NCBI RefSeq assembly: GCF_039525035.1
Contig: NZ_BAAAHE010000008.1
Span: forward strand, 136,625-200,624
Reading direction: 5' to 3'
Origin: Sporichthya brevicatena
GTDB taxonomy: Bacteria > Actinomycetota > Actinomycetes > Sporichthyales > Sporichthyaceae
Length of the DNA: 64,000 nt
The notes below the pieces were generated by a model. That model was not told the DNA's origin, made no database searches, and saw nothing but the letters and a program-made list of their open reading frames with translations. Below, piece after piece: positions 16,258-25,323 of the stretch (positions within the stretch are counted from its first letter, which is position 1; each line of letters begins with the position of its first letter). Made by a program: the position numbers and the translations under genes.

Positions 16258-17976
16258 CTACCGGCGGATGCTCGGGACGACGTTGACGGCGTCCCAGGTC
16301 GCCGCGACCGCGGTGGCCTCGGCGCTGCGGGGGCCGTGGAGGTCCTCGGCGGCCTTGAGGGTCGCGGTGCGGGCGTCGAAGTAGTCCGTCGCGCTGGTGA
16401 AGTAGAGCGTGAGCGCGCGGTACCAGATCTCGGCGGCCTTCTCGCGGCCGATGCCGGCCAAGCGCTCGTCGTTGCACGTCGGGCTGCGGTACTCGACGCC
16501 GAGGATGCTCTTGGCCTTGCTGCCCTCGGCGAGCAGGTAGAAGAAGTGGTTCCCGATCCCGGCGGCGTCGTGGACGCCGAGGTTCTGCACCTTGGCTGAC
16601 CAGCAGTCAGGTGACGACTTGTCGAGGCTCGGCCGGTACATGTAGCGGATCGCCTGCGGGGTGGTCCGCCGCTGCGGCATCTCGCCCACGAGGTAGTCGC
16701 CGACGTCCTTCGAGTTCCGCGCGTAGAACTCGATCATCGTGCCGAAGATGTCGCTGGTCGCCTCGTTGAGACCACCGGCCTCGCCGCTGTTCATCAGCGC
16801 GGCCGTCCGCGAGGTCAGGCCGTGGGTGATCTCGTGGCCGGCGATGTCGAGCGAGACCAGGGCGCCCAGTTCCTTGCCGTCGCCGTCACCGAAGGTCATG
16901 CACCGGCAGTTGTCGTTCCAGAACGCGTTCGCGTAGTTGTTGCCGTAGTGCACCCGGCTGTAGACCCCGACGCCGTCGTTGGCGTTGCCGAGGCGGTTGT
17001 GCACCTTCGCGAAGTAGTCCCACGTGGTCGCGGCGCCGTACTGCGCGTCGACCGCGACGGTCTGGCGGTCCAGGACGCTGCCGTTGCCCCAGTCGTTGTC
17101 CGCGTCGGTGAACGTCTTGCCGGGTGCGGTCGAGGTGCACAGCGGCAGCAGGATCGGCAGGCAGTCGTCGGTGCGGTTGTCGACGTCCCCGACGTAGTTG
17201 CCGCCGCGGGTCAGGTCGCGCAGCTCGTAGGCGTCCGTGTTCAGGACGGTGCTCAGCGGCACCCGGCCGGAGTAGAGCGAGGACCCGACGCCGTCGGCGG
17301 TGTGGATCTCCTCGTCGACGAGGCGGACCTTCCCGGTCGCCGCGTCGACGTAGGTGTGGCGCAACGAGGGCGTGCCGTCCGCCTGGGTGCCGGCGGTGAG
17401 GACGTCCCACGCGAGCGCGGGTGAGGTGGCGTCAGTTCCGGAGCGCGACGCGGCCCGTGTCGTCACCGCGTCGACGACCAGCGTCGGTGCGGTCACCGGG
17501 ACCAGGCCGGCGATCCCGCGGGTGGTGGCGAGGACGGTCGCGGTCGCCGTCGCCGGGCTGACCGCGGGCGTCAGGTCGAGAGAGATCGGGGACCGGAAGG
17601 TCGCACTGGCGCCGTTCCACGCGCCGTCGGCGGTGCGGTGGACGACGAGGTCGCCGCCCAGGACGGGCAGGCCGGCGTACGTGCGGTGCAGACGGACGTG
17701 GCTCGCGCCGGACGCCTCCGTCACGACGTCGGTGACGATCACGCCGTGCGCGGGCCCGAGGTCCTGGTCGCCACCCCGCCCGAAACCAAGACCGCCGCCG
17801 TGCGCACGAAGCGCATCGACGGCGGCGGTGACGGTGTCCGAGCGGAGCTGCTCCGCCGGGCCCAAGGTCGTGGATCCGGACGCGGAGGAGGCTGACCCCA
17901 GCCCCGCTCCGGCGGTGGTGACCACCAGGGCGCCCAACAGCGCCCACGATGCGGTGCGGAACCGTCCCCTGGTCAT
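16258..17976 (-). CDS. Secreted M4-family (thermolysin-like) metallopeptidase
   Basis: Encodes 572 residues with a signal peptide (about 1-35). An FTP-type propeptide (about 40-220) is followed by the catalytic domain, in which the zinc motif HEITH and the downstream glutamate helix NEATSDIFG are clear (about residues 385-415). A further HDAAGIGNHFFYLLAEGSK stretch carries the catalytic His region (about 475). The mature enzyme would be an extracellular neutral protease. The ATG at 17976 is chosen because it begins a typical signal peptide; the frame is open upstream but that part overlaps the lipase gene antiparallel codons. Convergent with xdhC. Confidence 0.9.
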   Translation of the reverse strand: MTRGRFRTASWALLGALVVTTAGAGLGSASSASGSTTLGPAEQLRSDTVTAAVDALRAHGGGLGFGRGGDQDLGPAHGVIVTDVVTEASGASHVRLHRTYAGLPVLGGDLVVHRTADGAWNGASATFRSPISLDLTPAVSPATATATVLATTRGIAGLVPVTAPTLVVDAVTTRAASRSGTDATSPALAWDVLTAGTQADGTPSLRHTYVDAATGKVRLVDEEIHTADGVGSSLYSGRVPLSTVLNTDAYELRDLTRGGNYVGDVDNRTDDCLPILLPLCTSTAPGKTFTDADNDWGNGSVLDRQTVAVDAQYGAATTWDYFAKVHNRLGNANDGVGVYSRVHYGNNYANAFWNDNCRCMTFGDGDGKELGALVSLDIAGHEITHGLTSRTAALMNSGEAGGLNEATSDIFGTMIEFYARNSKDVGDYLVGEMPQRRTTPQAIRYMYRPSLDKSSPDCWSAKVQNLGVHDAAGIGNHFFYLLAEGSKAKSILGVEYRSPTCNDERLAGIGREKAAEIWYRALTLYFTSATDYFDARTATLKAAEDLHGPRSAEATAVAATWDAVNVVPSIRR

Positions 17977-18107
17977 CGCAGCCCCCCGGCCTGGACTGGG
18001 CTCATCCTGGACCATGATGACGGCTCCCGGGGGCATTCCGGTTAAATCGCCCGCCCGGTGTGGAACGAGCTGATGTCGTAGTACCCCGCCGCGCCCGGCG
18101 CACGCAA

Positions 18108-18929
18108 CTAGGCAGCGGCCCCCGGCTGCGCGGGGCGGAGCCCGGTGAGCGACGGCAGGTGCTCGGCCAGCGCCCGGTACACGCCCGGGTTGACCGTCAT
18201 GCCGCAGTGGCTGCCGTCGACCTCGACGTGCTGGGCGGCCGGGTCCTGCGCCGCCTTGAAGTCGATGATTCCGTCGGAGCGGGAGTACACCGACAGGAAC
18301 GGGATGTGCGCCGGGAACGGCCCGGCCAGTTCCGCGCGGGAGTCGGCCGCGCACTCGCCGTGGACGCAGTCCGCGTTCATCAGCTTCTTCAGGCCGGCGC
18401 GGTTCAGTGCGGACAGCAGCGCGACGTCCGCGAGCAGCAGCTTGTGACTGGCCGTCGGGGCGAGCAGCGGGCTGCCCAGCGTGACGACGCCGTTGACCAG
18501 CTCGGGCCGGCGCATCGCGATCGTCTTCGCGTAGATGCCGCCGAGGCTGTGACCGATCAGGGTGATCGGGCGGTTCTCGTGCAGGGCGGCGATCTCCACC
18601 CGGCGCGTCAGGCGGTCCAGGGTGTTCCGCGAGCACTCCACGTTCAGCCGGACCTGCGAGCGCAGCGGGGCGTAGCCCGCGCGGCGCAGCCAGCGGGAGA
18701 GCAGGCTCATCGAGTAGTCGCCGCTCATGAAGCCGGGGAGCAGCAGAACCGGGCGGTGCTCGCCGTGCGGCGTGCCCGGGTCGGTCCAGATCGGGTCACG
18801 CAGCAGGGTGCGGCCCTCGGCGACCGTGCGGCGCTCGTCCAGCAGGGCGCGGGTGCCGCGCGGGCCGGCGAAGCCTTCGGGGCACAGGAGCGTGCCGAAG
18901 CCGGTCGGGATACGGCTCACGAACTTCAT
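18108..18929 (-). CDS. Alpha/beta-hydrolase, lipase/esterase type
   Basis: Encodes 273 residues. The nucleophile elbow GHSLGG (Ser at about residue 117) and an oxyanion region LLLPGFMSGDYS (about 54-65) are visible; a catalytic Asp/His pair is plausible in SRSDGIIDF and GSHCGM. The protein resembles bacterial triacylglycerol lipase/EstA types and lacks a clear signal peptide. The ATG at 18929 is preceded by GGAGG; a longer upstream frame lacks a better start. The substrate is unknown. It is divergent from another alpha/beta-hydrolase gene, with no sequence similarity strong enough to suggest duplication. Confidence 0.82.
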   Translation of the reverse strand: MKFVSRIPTGFGTLLCPEGFAGPRGTRALLDERRTVAEGRTLLRDPIWTDPGTPHGEHRPVLLLPGFMSGDYSMSLLSRWLRRAGYAPLRSQVRLNVECSRNTLDRLTRRVEIAALHENRPITLIGHSLGGIYAKTIAMRRPELVNGVVTLGSPLLAPTASHKLLLADVALLSALNRAGLKKLMNADCVHGECAADSRAELAGPFPAHIPFLSVYSRSDGIIDFKAAQDPAAQHVEVDGSHCGMTVNPGVYRALAEHLPSLTGLRPAQPGAAA

Positions 18930-19122
18930 CGCGGCCTCCTTGCGGTCGGGCGGTGGTGCCGGGGCGGTGCGTGGTGGAGCTGAGACGCGGGAGAGAACGG
19001 ACACGTTCCCGTAATTTGGAGGCTAGGTCACCGAGCGTGAATCGGCGCCGGGAAGCGAGCATTTTTCGGGGAAACTTGTGGGGCCTCTGGGGAGCAGAGT
19101 GTCCGGAAGGGGGAGTTTGTCC

Positions 19123-19995
19123 GTGGCGCCGACTACAGCGCGTGTCAACGGGATCGAGCTCTGTTACGAGGAGTTCGGGAAGCCCACCGATCCGACCGTC
19201 CTGCTGATCATGGGGCTGGGCGGCCCGATGTTCTGGTGGGAGGACGACTTCTGCGCCGATCTGGCCGGGCGCGGCTTCCGCGTCGTCCGCTTCGACAACC
19301 GGGACTGCGGGCGCTCCACCGGCGGCACCGCGCCGGCCCGGCTCGTCCCCGCCTACCTGCGCCGCGTCGCCCCGGAGTACACGCTGGAGGACATGGCCGC
19401 CGACGCGGCCGGCCTGCTCCGCCACCTCGGCGTCGAGCGCGCGCACGTCGTCGGCGTCTCGATGGGCGGGATGATCGCCCAGGTGCTCGCAATCCGGCAC
19501 CCGGAGCTCGTCCGCTCGCTCGTGTCGATGATGTCGACGACGGGCTCCCGCAAGGTCGGCCGCATCTCGGCCAAGGTGCTGGTCTCCATGTTCCGCACGA
19601 TCCCCGAGGGGGAGGACGCGTACGTCGCGCGCAACCTGGAGGGATTCAGGCGCATCGGCTCGCCCGCGTACTACCGGTCCAACCTCGAGCGTCAGACCGC
19701 CCGTGCGCGCCGGACCTACGCCTACGGCCTCAATCCGGCCGGGACGATGCGTCAGTTCGCCGCGATCGTCTCCGCCCCCGACCGGACCGCCGACCTGGCC
19801 CGGATCCGCGTCCCCACCACCGTCATCCACGGCACCGCCGACCCGCTGGTGCACGTGTCCGGTGGGAAGGCCACCGCCCGCGCGATCCCGGGCGCCGAGC
19901 TCGTGCTCATTCCGGGCATGGGCCACGACATGCCGCGCGAACTGTGGCCTGTCCTACTCGACGCGATCGACCGAACCGCCGCCCGCGCGGTGTGA
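19123..19995 (+). CDS. Alpha/beta-hydrolase fold protein
   Basis: Encodes 290 residues. Shows the typical N-terminal beta strand with an oxyanion Gly pair (LLIMGLGGPMFWW), DNRDCGRST, the nucleophile motif GVSMGGMI (Ser about residue 109), a catalytic Asp in HGTADPLV and a His in GMGHDMP. It resembles the AB-hydrolase_1 group that includes aclacinomycin methylesterase-like and epoxide hydrolase-like enzymes. GTG 19123 is chosen because GGAAGGGGGAG lies just upstream; an in-frame start further upstream has no ribosome site. Substrate unknown. Confidence 0.85.
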   Translation: MAPTTARVNGIELCYEEFGKPTDPTVLLIMGLGGPMFWWEDDFCADLAGRGFRVVRFDNRDCGRSTGGTAPARLVPAYLRRVAPEYTLEDMAADAAGLLRHLGVERAHVVGVSMGGMIAQVLAIRHPELVRSLVSMMSTTGSRKVGRISAKVLVSMFRTIPEGEDAYVARNLEGFRRIGSPAYYRSNLERQTARARRTYAYGLNPAGTMRQFAAIVSAPDRTADLARIRVPTTVIHGTADPLVHVSGGKATARAIPGAELVLIPGMGHDMPRELWPVLLDAIDRTAARAV

Positions 19996-20043
19996 TTGCA
20001 GCGGGTTTGTCCGGGTTACGACCCATCAGATCGCACGGACACC

Positions 20044-20068
20044 GCCATTCGGGGTTGCCCTGAATGGC
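20044..20068. promoter_or_regulatory. Inverted repeat upstream of the flavohemoprotein gene
   Basis: GCCATTCGGGG and CCCTGAATGGC (one mismatch) flank TTG. It ends 44 bp before the flavohemoprotein GTG. A TATCGT hexamer at 20101-20106, only 6 bp before that GTG, suggests a leaderless transcript, which would put the repeat near the -35 or activator position. It could instead be the terminator of the upstream hydrolase gene. Confidence 0.4.
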
Positions 20069-20112
20069 TCGTTCGTGATCGCTACGACAAATCCGAGGGG
20101 TATCGTCGATCC

Positions 20113-21231
20113 GTGCTGGATCCGCGGCTGATCAAGGAAAGCTTCGAAGCGGTCGAGCCGGTCGCCGACAAGGTCGCCGGGTACTTCTACGCGCGCCTGT
20201 TCATCGAGAACCCCGGCGTCCGCGAGATGTTCCCGCCCTACATGGACATCCAGCGCGACCGCCTCCTCGGCGCGATCATCCGCATCGTCCAGGGCATCGA
20301 CCGGCCCGAGTTCCTCACCAACTTCCTCGAGCAGCTCGGCCGCGACCACCGCAAGTTCGGTGCGAAGCCGGCCCACTACGAGGCCGTCGGCCGCGCCCTG
20401 ATCGCCGCGCTCAAGCGCTACGCCGGTGACGCCTGGACCCCCGAGGTCGAGGCCGCCTGGGTCGCCGCCTACAGCGTCGCCGCCGAGGCGATGATCGAGG
20501 CCTCCCGTCGCGCCGCGCTCGACACCCCGGACTGGTGGCTCGCCGAGATCGTCGCCCACGAGCAGCGCTCGAGCGACGTCGCCGTTCTGTGGCTCAAGCC
20601 CGACCAGCCCTACCCGTACGAGGCCGGCCAGTACGTCTCGGTCGAGACCCCGTGGTGGCCCCGCGTCTGGCGCAACTACTCGATGGCCAACGCGCCCCGC
20701 AAGGACGGCCTGATCGAGCTCCACGTCCACGGCGTCGACGCCGGGTGGGTCAGCCAGGCCCTGGTCAACAAGGCCCGCCTCGGCGACGTCGTCCGGCTCG
20801 GCCACTCGACCGGCACGATGGTCGCCGACCGGACCTCCACGCGTGACCTCGTCTGCATCGCCGGCGGCACCGGCCTCGCCCCGATGAAGGCGATCATCGA
20901 GGACATGGCCCGGTGGAACTGGTACCGCCGCGTCCACCTCTTCTTCGGCGCCCGCCGCCCCGAGGGGCTCTACGACCTCCCCGCCATGCAGGCCCTCGCC
21001 GCCGAGAACAGCTGGCTCAACGTCGTCCCCGCCGTCTCCCACGACGACCGGTACGACGGCGAGCAGGGCCTGATCGGCGACGTCGCCCTCGCCCACGGCG
21101 ACTGGACCGACCACGACGTCTTCGTCGCCGGCTCTCCGGACATGGTCCGCGGCACCATCGACCGCCTCCTCGCCCGCGGCATCTCCGTCTCCCGGGTCAA
21201 GTTCGACACCTTCGGCGACATCCGGTACTGA
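20113..21231 (+). CDS. Flavohemoprotein (globin-FAD/NAD oxidoreductase; NO dioxygenase type)
   Basis: Encodes 372 residues. The globin domain (about 1-135) has the proximal His in DHRKFGAKPAHYEAVG. The ferredoxin-reductase domain follows, with the FAD motif RNYSMANAP (about 190), the NAD-binding GGTGLAPMKAI (about 255) and VFVAGSPDMV near the end. Such proteins detoxify nitric oxide to nitrate or act as globin-reductases. The start is GTG 20113, since homology begins with LDPRLIKESFE and a -10-like TATCGT lies 6 bp upstream (leaderless). It stands alone, not in an operon. Its short length compared with E. coli Hmp (396 aa) fits the actinobacterial type. Confidence 0.9.
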   Translation: MLDPRLIKESFEAVEPVADKVAGYFYARLFIENPGVREMFPPYMDIQRDRLLGAIIRIVQGIDRPEFLTNFLEQLGRDHRKFGAKPAHYEAVGRALIAALKRYAGDAWTPEVEAAWVAAYSVAAEAMIEASRRAALDTPDWWLAEIVAHEQRSSDVAVLWLKPDQPYPYEAGQYVSVETPWWPRVWRNYSMANAPRKDGLIELHVHGVDAGWVSQALVNKARLGDVVRLGHSTGTMVADRTSTRDLVCIAGGTGLAPMKAIIEDMARWNWYRRVHLFFGARRPEGLYDLPAMQALAAENSWLNVVPAVSHDDRYDGEQGLIGDVALAHGDWTDHDVFVAGSPDMVRGTIDRLLARGISVSRVKFDTFGDIRY

Positions 21232-21467
21232 GACATTGGCGCGCTCCGCGCGCGTCGCGTTCGCGGGGGCGGGCGTGGGCCGCTTGGTCTCGGCTCCTCC
21301 GGTCGCGAGCGCCTGACGTCGGCGGGGCTTCCGGTCCGGAGCGCTCGCTCCCTCCGTCGCCTCGACCGGCGCGCCCACGGCCGCCCGCCGCTCGCCGCTT
21401 GCCGAAACGCGGACCGGCGCGGCCCCCCGGAGGAGGGGACCGCGCCGGTGACCGAGTGCTGGCTGAT
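21232..21467. other. Intergenic region with GC-rich palindromic segments
   Basis: No gene recognised. It contains GGAGCG-CT-CGCTCC (21338-21351), alternating CGCG tracts near 21240 and then a strong hairpin at 21413-21449. The segment looks like degenerate repetitive intergenic DNA of the kind seen beyond actinobacterial gene ends. Confidence 0.4.
21413..21449 (-). terminator. Strong hairpin downstream of the secreted-protein gene
   Basis: ACCGGCGCGG and CCGCGCCGGT form a perfect 10-bp outer stem. After one mismatch an inner CCCC/GGGG stem continues. It lies 18 bp beyond the stop of the minus-strand gene. No clear T-run, as is common for actinobacterial terminators. Confidence 0.65.
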
Positions 21468-22526
21468 CTACAGGGCGTCGGCGTTGACGTTGTCGCCCCA
21501 CCAGGTGATGGTGGCGAAGCGGGCGCCGAAGTTCTGGCCGATCGTGCCGGCGCGGGCGGCGAAGCCCAGGTTGCCGGCCGCCGCGGGGGCGGTGATCGTC
21601 GTCAGGCCGTTGTCCTGGTCCGCGTAGACCTGCGGGGACAGGATCTGCAGGCCCGCCGGGCCGAGGGCCGAGGCCGACTGCGAGAACGAGGCCGACTGGC
21701 TGTTGAACTGGTCGACGAGCTCGCTCGCCGGGACCGCGGAGCCGAAGAACGTCACGCCGTCGCTCGCGAAGGCGCTGTTGCTCGCCGAGGAGTCGAAGAA
21801 GGACATCCGGTAGGTGACCTTCGGCTCCTGGCTGGGCACGTGCGTGACCTGCATCAGCGAGGTGATCGTGTCGAACGCGCCGTTGATGCCGGTGATGTAG
21901 GCGCGGCCGGTGCTCGTGTAGATGCCCGTCGCCGGGTCGACCTGCGAGGTCACCGAGCTGCCCGCGATCCGGACGCCGGAGGCGTTGATCGTGTCGCCGG
22001 TGCCGGAGCCGCCGAAGAAGTCCGGGTTGCACTTCGAGGTCCACAGCGGGCCGTTGCCGTTCGCCGGGAACTGCGGCTTCCGGTCGGACGACGCCCCACC
22101 CGCGGCCTCGCCGGCCGGGCGGAACTCACGGTGGATGGTCGGGTTGTCGTACGGGCTGGCGTCGGTGGCGGTCTGGCCCTCGCCGATCGGCGCGGCACCG
22201 CCCTTGAGGACGCCCTCTTCGAGAATGTCGTCCAGCCAGTAGCCCGCGCCGTCCGCGATGCAGCGCGGAGACTGCTCCTGGATGTCCTTGACCAGCGCCA
22301 CACGGGCGTAACCCAGGTTCTGCGGGAGCTGGCGGGGGATCTCGGCGTACCACTCGATGGCGCCGGAGCGCATCGCCTGGTTGTAGCCGATCTGGTTGAT
22401 GTCGAACTTGGGCTTCTTGGCCGTTTCCGCCGCGGCGGCGGGGGTAGCGAGCACCCCACCCGTCAGAGCGAGCGTGGCGGCGACAGCGAGACCCGGGACA
22501 AGGCTGCTGCGAAGGGACTTGGGCAC
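21468..22526 (-). CDS. Secreted protein of unknown function
   Basis: Encodes 352 residues with a twin-basic-free signal peptide (about 1-35, cleavage after TPAAAA). The mature protein holds a conserved-looking N-terminal region (KPKFDINQIGYNQAMRSG), two Cys that may form disulfides (near SPRCIADG and SKCNPDF) and a C-terminal half rich in Ser, Ala and Thr with possible beta strands. No motif links it to a known enzyme. GTG 22526 follows AGGAG. It ends on a strong hairpin and is divergent from the phosphate transporter operon across 386 bp. Function unknown. Confidence 0.7.
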   Translation of the reverse strand: MPKSLRSSLVPGLAVAATLALTGGVLATPAAAAETAKKPKFDINQIGYNQAMRSGAIEWYAEIPRQLPQNLGYARVALVKDIQEQSPRCIADGAGYWLDDILEEGVLKGGAAPIGEGQTATDASPYDNPTIHREFRPAGEAAGGASSDRKPQFPANGNGPLWTSKCNPDFFGGSGTGDTINASGVRIAGSSVTSQVDPATGIYTSTGRAYITGINGAFDTITSLMQVTHVPSQEPKVTYRMSFFDSSASNSAFASDGVTFFGSAVPASELVDQFNSQSASFSQSASALGPAGLQILSPQVYADQDNGLTTITAPAAAGNLGFAARAGTIGQNFGARFATITWWGDNVNADAL

Positions 22527-22912
22527 TGGAGAACTCCTGCGGGTGTGATCCGTGCGTGGGGATGTAGGACCTGATCGCACTATCGGCCCGAATTGCGGGG
22601 ACGTTTCACACCGTAGCGGGAAGGCCGATTCTGTAACCGCACGGTGACTGTTCGTGAGCACGAGGCGCCCTGGGGGTTCGGGACACATCCGTGCTCTACG
22701 AACATCAACGTCGATATCGGGCGGGCGTCACGCGGCGCAGGCTGTGGATTCACTAAGAGACACGCCCGACCGCGCGCCCGGGGGCGCCCCGTGAACGCGA
22801 GAGCCTCGCCACAACGTGAGCGTGAGCGCCGGAGCCGCCGCACCGTTCGGTAACCCGGGGTGCGTAGCATTCCGGCGGCAGGTCCCCTTCTCGATCCGGA
22901 CCGGAGTTCCCC
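22527..22912. promoter_or_regulatory. 386-bp divergent intergenic region before the Pit operon
   Basis: No gene is seen. A TAGCAT hexamer at 22865-22870 is a plausible -10 for the DUF47-pit operon, giving a leader of about 35 nt. A single GTGAAC half-site (22791-22796) resembles half of a PHO/RegX3 box, but no phased partner is present, so phosphate control here is unproven. Confidence 0.4.
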
Positions 22913-23533
22913 GTGAAGTTTCGCGTCACCCCCCGGGCGAACGCGTTCTACGACATGTTCGCGGCCTCGGCGGCGAACCTGCTGGTCGGCGTGAAGATCC
23001 TGACCGAGCTCCTGGGCTCCAGCCCGGAGGAGCGGGCCGCGATCGGTGATCGCATGAAGGTCGCCGAGCACGCGAGCGACGAGATCACCCACGCGATCAT
23101 GAACGAGGTCAACTCCTCGTTCATCACGCCGTTCGACCGCGAGGACATCTACCGCCTCGCCTCCAGCCTCGACGACGTCATGGACGCCATGGAGGCGGCC
23201 GTCGACCTCGTGGTGCTCTACAACATCGTCGAGCTGCCGGCCGGCCTGGCCGACCAGGTCGAGATGCTGGAGCGCGCGGCCGAGGTGACGGCCGAGGCGA
23301 TGCCCCGCCTCAAGGTGATGAAGAACCTGCGTGAGTACTGGATCGAGATCAACCGCCTGGAGAACACGGGTGACGCGATCTACCGCCGGCTGCTCGCGAA
23401 GCTCTACAGCGGTGAGTACGACGCACTGATGGTCCTCAAGCTCAAGGAGGTCGTCGACCAGCTCGAGGCGGCCGCGGACGCGTTCGAGAACGTGGCCAAC
23501 ACCGTCGAGAGCATCGCCGTCAAGGAGTCCTGA
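22913..23533 (+). CDS. DUF47 (PhoU-like) accessory protein of the Pit transporter
   Basis: Encodes 206 residues, all helical. It matches the DUF47/YkaA family: an N-terminal NAFYDMFAASAANL-type helix, conserved SSFITPFDREDIYRLAS (about 68-84) and LDDVMDAMEAA. These PhoU-fold proteins are usually encoded just before pit and modulate Pit activity. GTG 22913 starts the frame. The next gene begins 4 bp after the stop, so coupling to pit is nearly certain. Cytosolic, no signal peptide. Confidence 0.92.
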   Translation: MKFRVTPRANAFYDMFAASAANLLVGVKILTELLGSSPEERAAIGDRMKVAEHASDEITHAIMNEVNSSFITPFDREDIYRLASSLDDVMDAMEAAVDLVVLYNIVELPAGLADQVEMLERAAEVTAEAMPRLKVMKNLREYWIEINRLENTGDAIYRRLLAKLYSGEYDALMVLKLKEVVDQLEAAADAFENVANTVESIAVKES

Positions 23534-23537
23534 CCCG

Positions 23538-24536
23538 GTGGAGGACGTCACGACGGTCTGCGTCGTCCTGTTCGCGCTGGGCTTCGGCTACACCAACGGG
23601 TTCCACGACTCCGCGAACGCGATCGCGACCTCGATCTCCACGCGCGCCCTCACCCCGCGCGTCGCCCTGCTCATGGCCGCGACCATGAACTTTCTCGGTG
23701 CGTTCCTCGGGACGCAGGTGGCGAGCACCGTCGGCAAGGGCATCATCGCCACGCCCGAGGGCCAGCACGGCCTCGTCGTCGTGCTCGGGGCGTTGGTCGG
23801 CGCGATCGCCTGGAACCTGATCACCTGGTACTTCGGGCTGCCGAGCTCGTCGTCCCACGCCCTGTTCGGCGGCCTGATCGGCGCGGCCCTCGCCGGCGGG
23901 ATCGACGTCAAATGGGGCGGGATCCGGGACAAGATCCTCATCCCGATGGTCGTCTCGCCGGTGTTCGGCTTCTTCGCGGCCTTCGCGCTGATGACCGCGA
24001 TCCTCTGGATCTTCCGCAAGGGGAAGCCGAACCCGCTCAACCGCGGCTTCCGGGTCGCCCAGACGGTGTCGGCCACCGCGATGGCGCTCGGGCACGGTAT
24101 CCAGGACGTCCAGAAGACGATGGGCGTCATCTTCCTGGCCCTGCTGACGACGAATCACGTCGACGCCGACGGCGGGATCCCGATCTGGGTGACCGTGTCC
24201 TCGGCCGCCGCGATCTCGCTCGGCACCTACGCCGGCGGCTGGCGCATCATGCGGACGCTTGGCCGCCGGATCATCGACCTCGACCCGCCCCGTGGCTTCG
24301 CCTCCGAGACCGTCGCCGCCGGCGTGCTCTACACGACCGCGTACGTCTACGCGGCGCCGATCTCGACGACGCACACCATCACCTCGGCGGTCATGGGCGC
24401 CGGCGCGACCAAGCGGGTCTCCGCGGTCCGCTGGGGCGTCGCCGGGAACATCGTGCTGGCGTGGGTCTTCACGATCCCCGCCGCCGGCGTCGTCGCGGCC
24501 TGCTCGTACTACCTGCTCAACCCCGTCCTGGGTTAG
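23538..24536 (+). CDS. pit: Low-affinity inorganic phosphate transporter, Pit family
   Basis: Encodes 332 residues with about 9-10 membrane helices. Both family signatures are present: [17 protein letters not shown] near the N terminus and the inverted second half with [16 protein letters not shown] near the C terminus (about 285). It takes up metal-phosphate complexes driven by proton motive force. GTG start at 23538, 4 bp after the DUF47 gene. It ends in a TTAG overlap with the convergent pstB, so low- and high-affinity phosphate systems share a boundary. Confidence 0.95.
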   Translation: MEDVTTVCVVLFALGFGYTNGFHDSANAIATSISTRALTPRVALLMAATMNFLGAFLGTQVASTVGKGIIATPEGQHGLVVVLGALVGAIAWNLITWYFGLPSSSSHALFGGLIGAALAGGIDVKWGGIRDKILIPMVVSPVFGFFAAFALMTAILWIFRKGKPNPLNRGFRVAQTVSATAMALGHGIQDVQKTMGVIFLALLTTNHVDADGGIPIWVTVSSAAAISLGTYAGGWRIMRTLGRRIIDLDPPRGFASETVAAGVLYTTAYVYAAPISTTHTITSAVMGAGATKRVSAVRWGVAGNIVLAWVFTIPAAGVVAACSYYLLNPVLG

Positions 24537-25312
24537 CCAAAGCGTCCCGAGATGTAGTCCTCGGTGGCCTGCTGGCTCGGGGTGGAGAAGACCTTCGTGG
24601 TCGGGCCGACCTCGATCAGCTTGCCGGGCTTGCCGGTGCCGGCGATGTTGAAGAACGCGCAGCTGTCGCTGACCCGGGCGGCCTGCTGCATGTTGTGCGT
24701 GACGATGACGATCGTGTAGTTCGCCTTGAGCTCGGAGATGAGCTCCTCGATCGCGAGGGTGGAGATCGGGTCGAGGGCGGAGCACGGCTCGTCCATGAGC
24801 AGCACCTCGGGCTGCACGGCGATGGCGCGGGCGATGCACAGCCGCTGCTGCTGCCCGCCGGAGAGCCCGGCGCCTGGCTTGTCCAGACGGTCCTTGACCT
24901 CGTTCCAGAGGTTCGCCCCGCGCAACGACCGCTCGACGACGTCGTCGACGGTGGCCTTATTCATCCGCTTGCCGTTGAGCTTCAGACCCGCGGCGACGTT
25001 CTCCCGGATCGACATCGTGGGGAACGGGTTCGGCTTCTGGAACACCATGCCGACCGACGCGCGGACGCGGACGGGGTCCACCTCGGGGGCGTAGAGGTCC
25101 TGGCCGTCGATGACGACCCGGCCCTGCACCCGGGCGCCGGGAATGACCTCGTGCATGCGGTTCAGCGACCGCAGGAACGTGGACTTGCCGCACCCGGACG
25201 GGCCGATGAAGGCGGTGACCGAGCGCGCCTCGATGGACATCGAGACGTCCTCCACGGCGAGGAAGTCCCGGTAGTAGATGTTCAGCCGTTCCACGTCGAT
25301 CTGCTTGGCCAC
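24533..25312 (-). CDS. pstB: Phosphate ABC transporter ATP-binding protein
   Basis: Encodes 259 residues, standard for PstB. Walker [10 protein letters not shown] (about residue 38), Q-loop FQKPNPFP, signature LSGGQQQR (about 152) and Walker [14 protein letters not shown] (about 172) are visible. It energises phosphate import through PstCA. GTG 25312 is chosen as the first start matching homologues ([11 protein letters not shown]). It lies 11 bp after pstA. The stop overlaps the pit stop by 4 bp on the opposite strand, leaving no room for a terminator. Confidence 0.95.
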   Translation of the reverse strand: MAKQIDVERLNIYYRDFLAVEDVSMSIEARSVTAFIGPSGCGKSTFLRSLNRMHEVIPGARVQGRVVIDGQDLYAPEVDPVRVRASVGMVFQKPNPFPTMSIRENVAAGLKLNGKRMNKATVDDVVERSLRGANLWNEVKDRLDKPGAGLSGGQQQRLCIARAIAVQPEVLLMDEPCSALDPISTLAIEELISELKANYTIVIVTHNMQQAARVSDSCAFFNIAGTGKPGKLIEVGPTTKVFSTPSQQATEDYISGRFG

Positions 25313-25323
25313 GGGGAGTCCTC

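Noticed and set aside
16258-18636. Extending the M4 protease start upstream to 18636
   Set aside because: The upstream part overlaps the lipase gene out of frame and lacks protease-like sequence; a clear signal peptide starts at 17976.
22640-22665. Possible PHO box near GTCACCGTGCGGTTACAG
   Set aside because: Repeats are too degenerate; no 11-bp phased GTTCACC pair.
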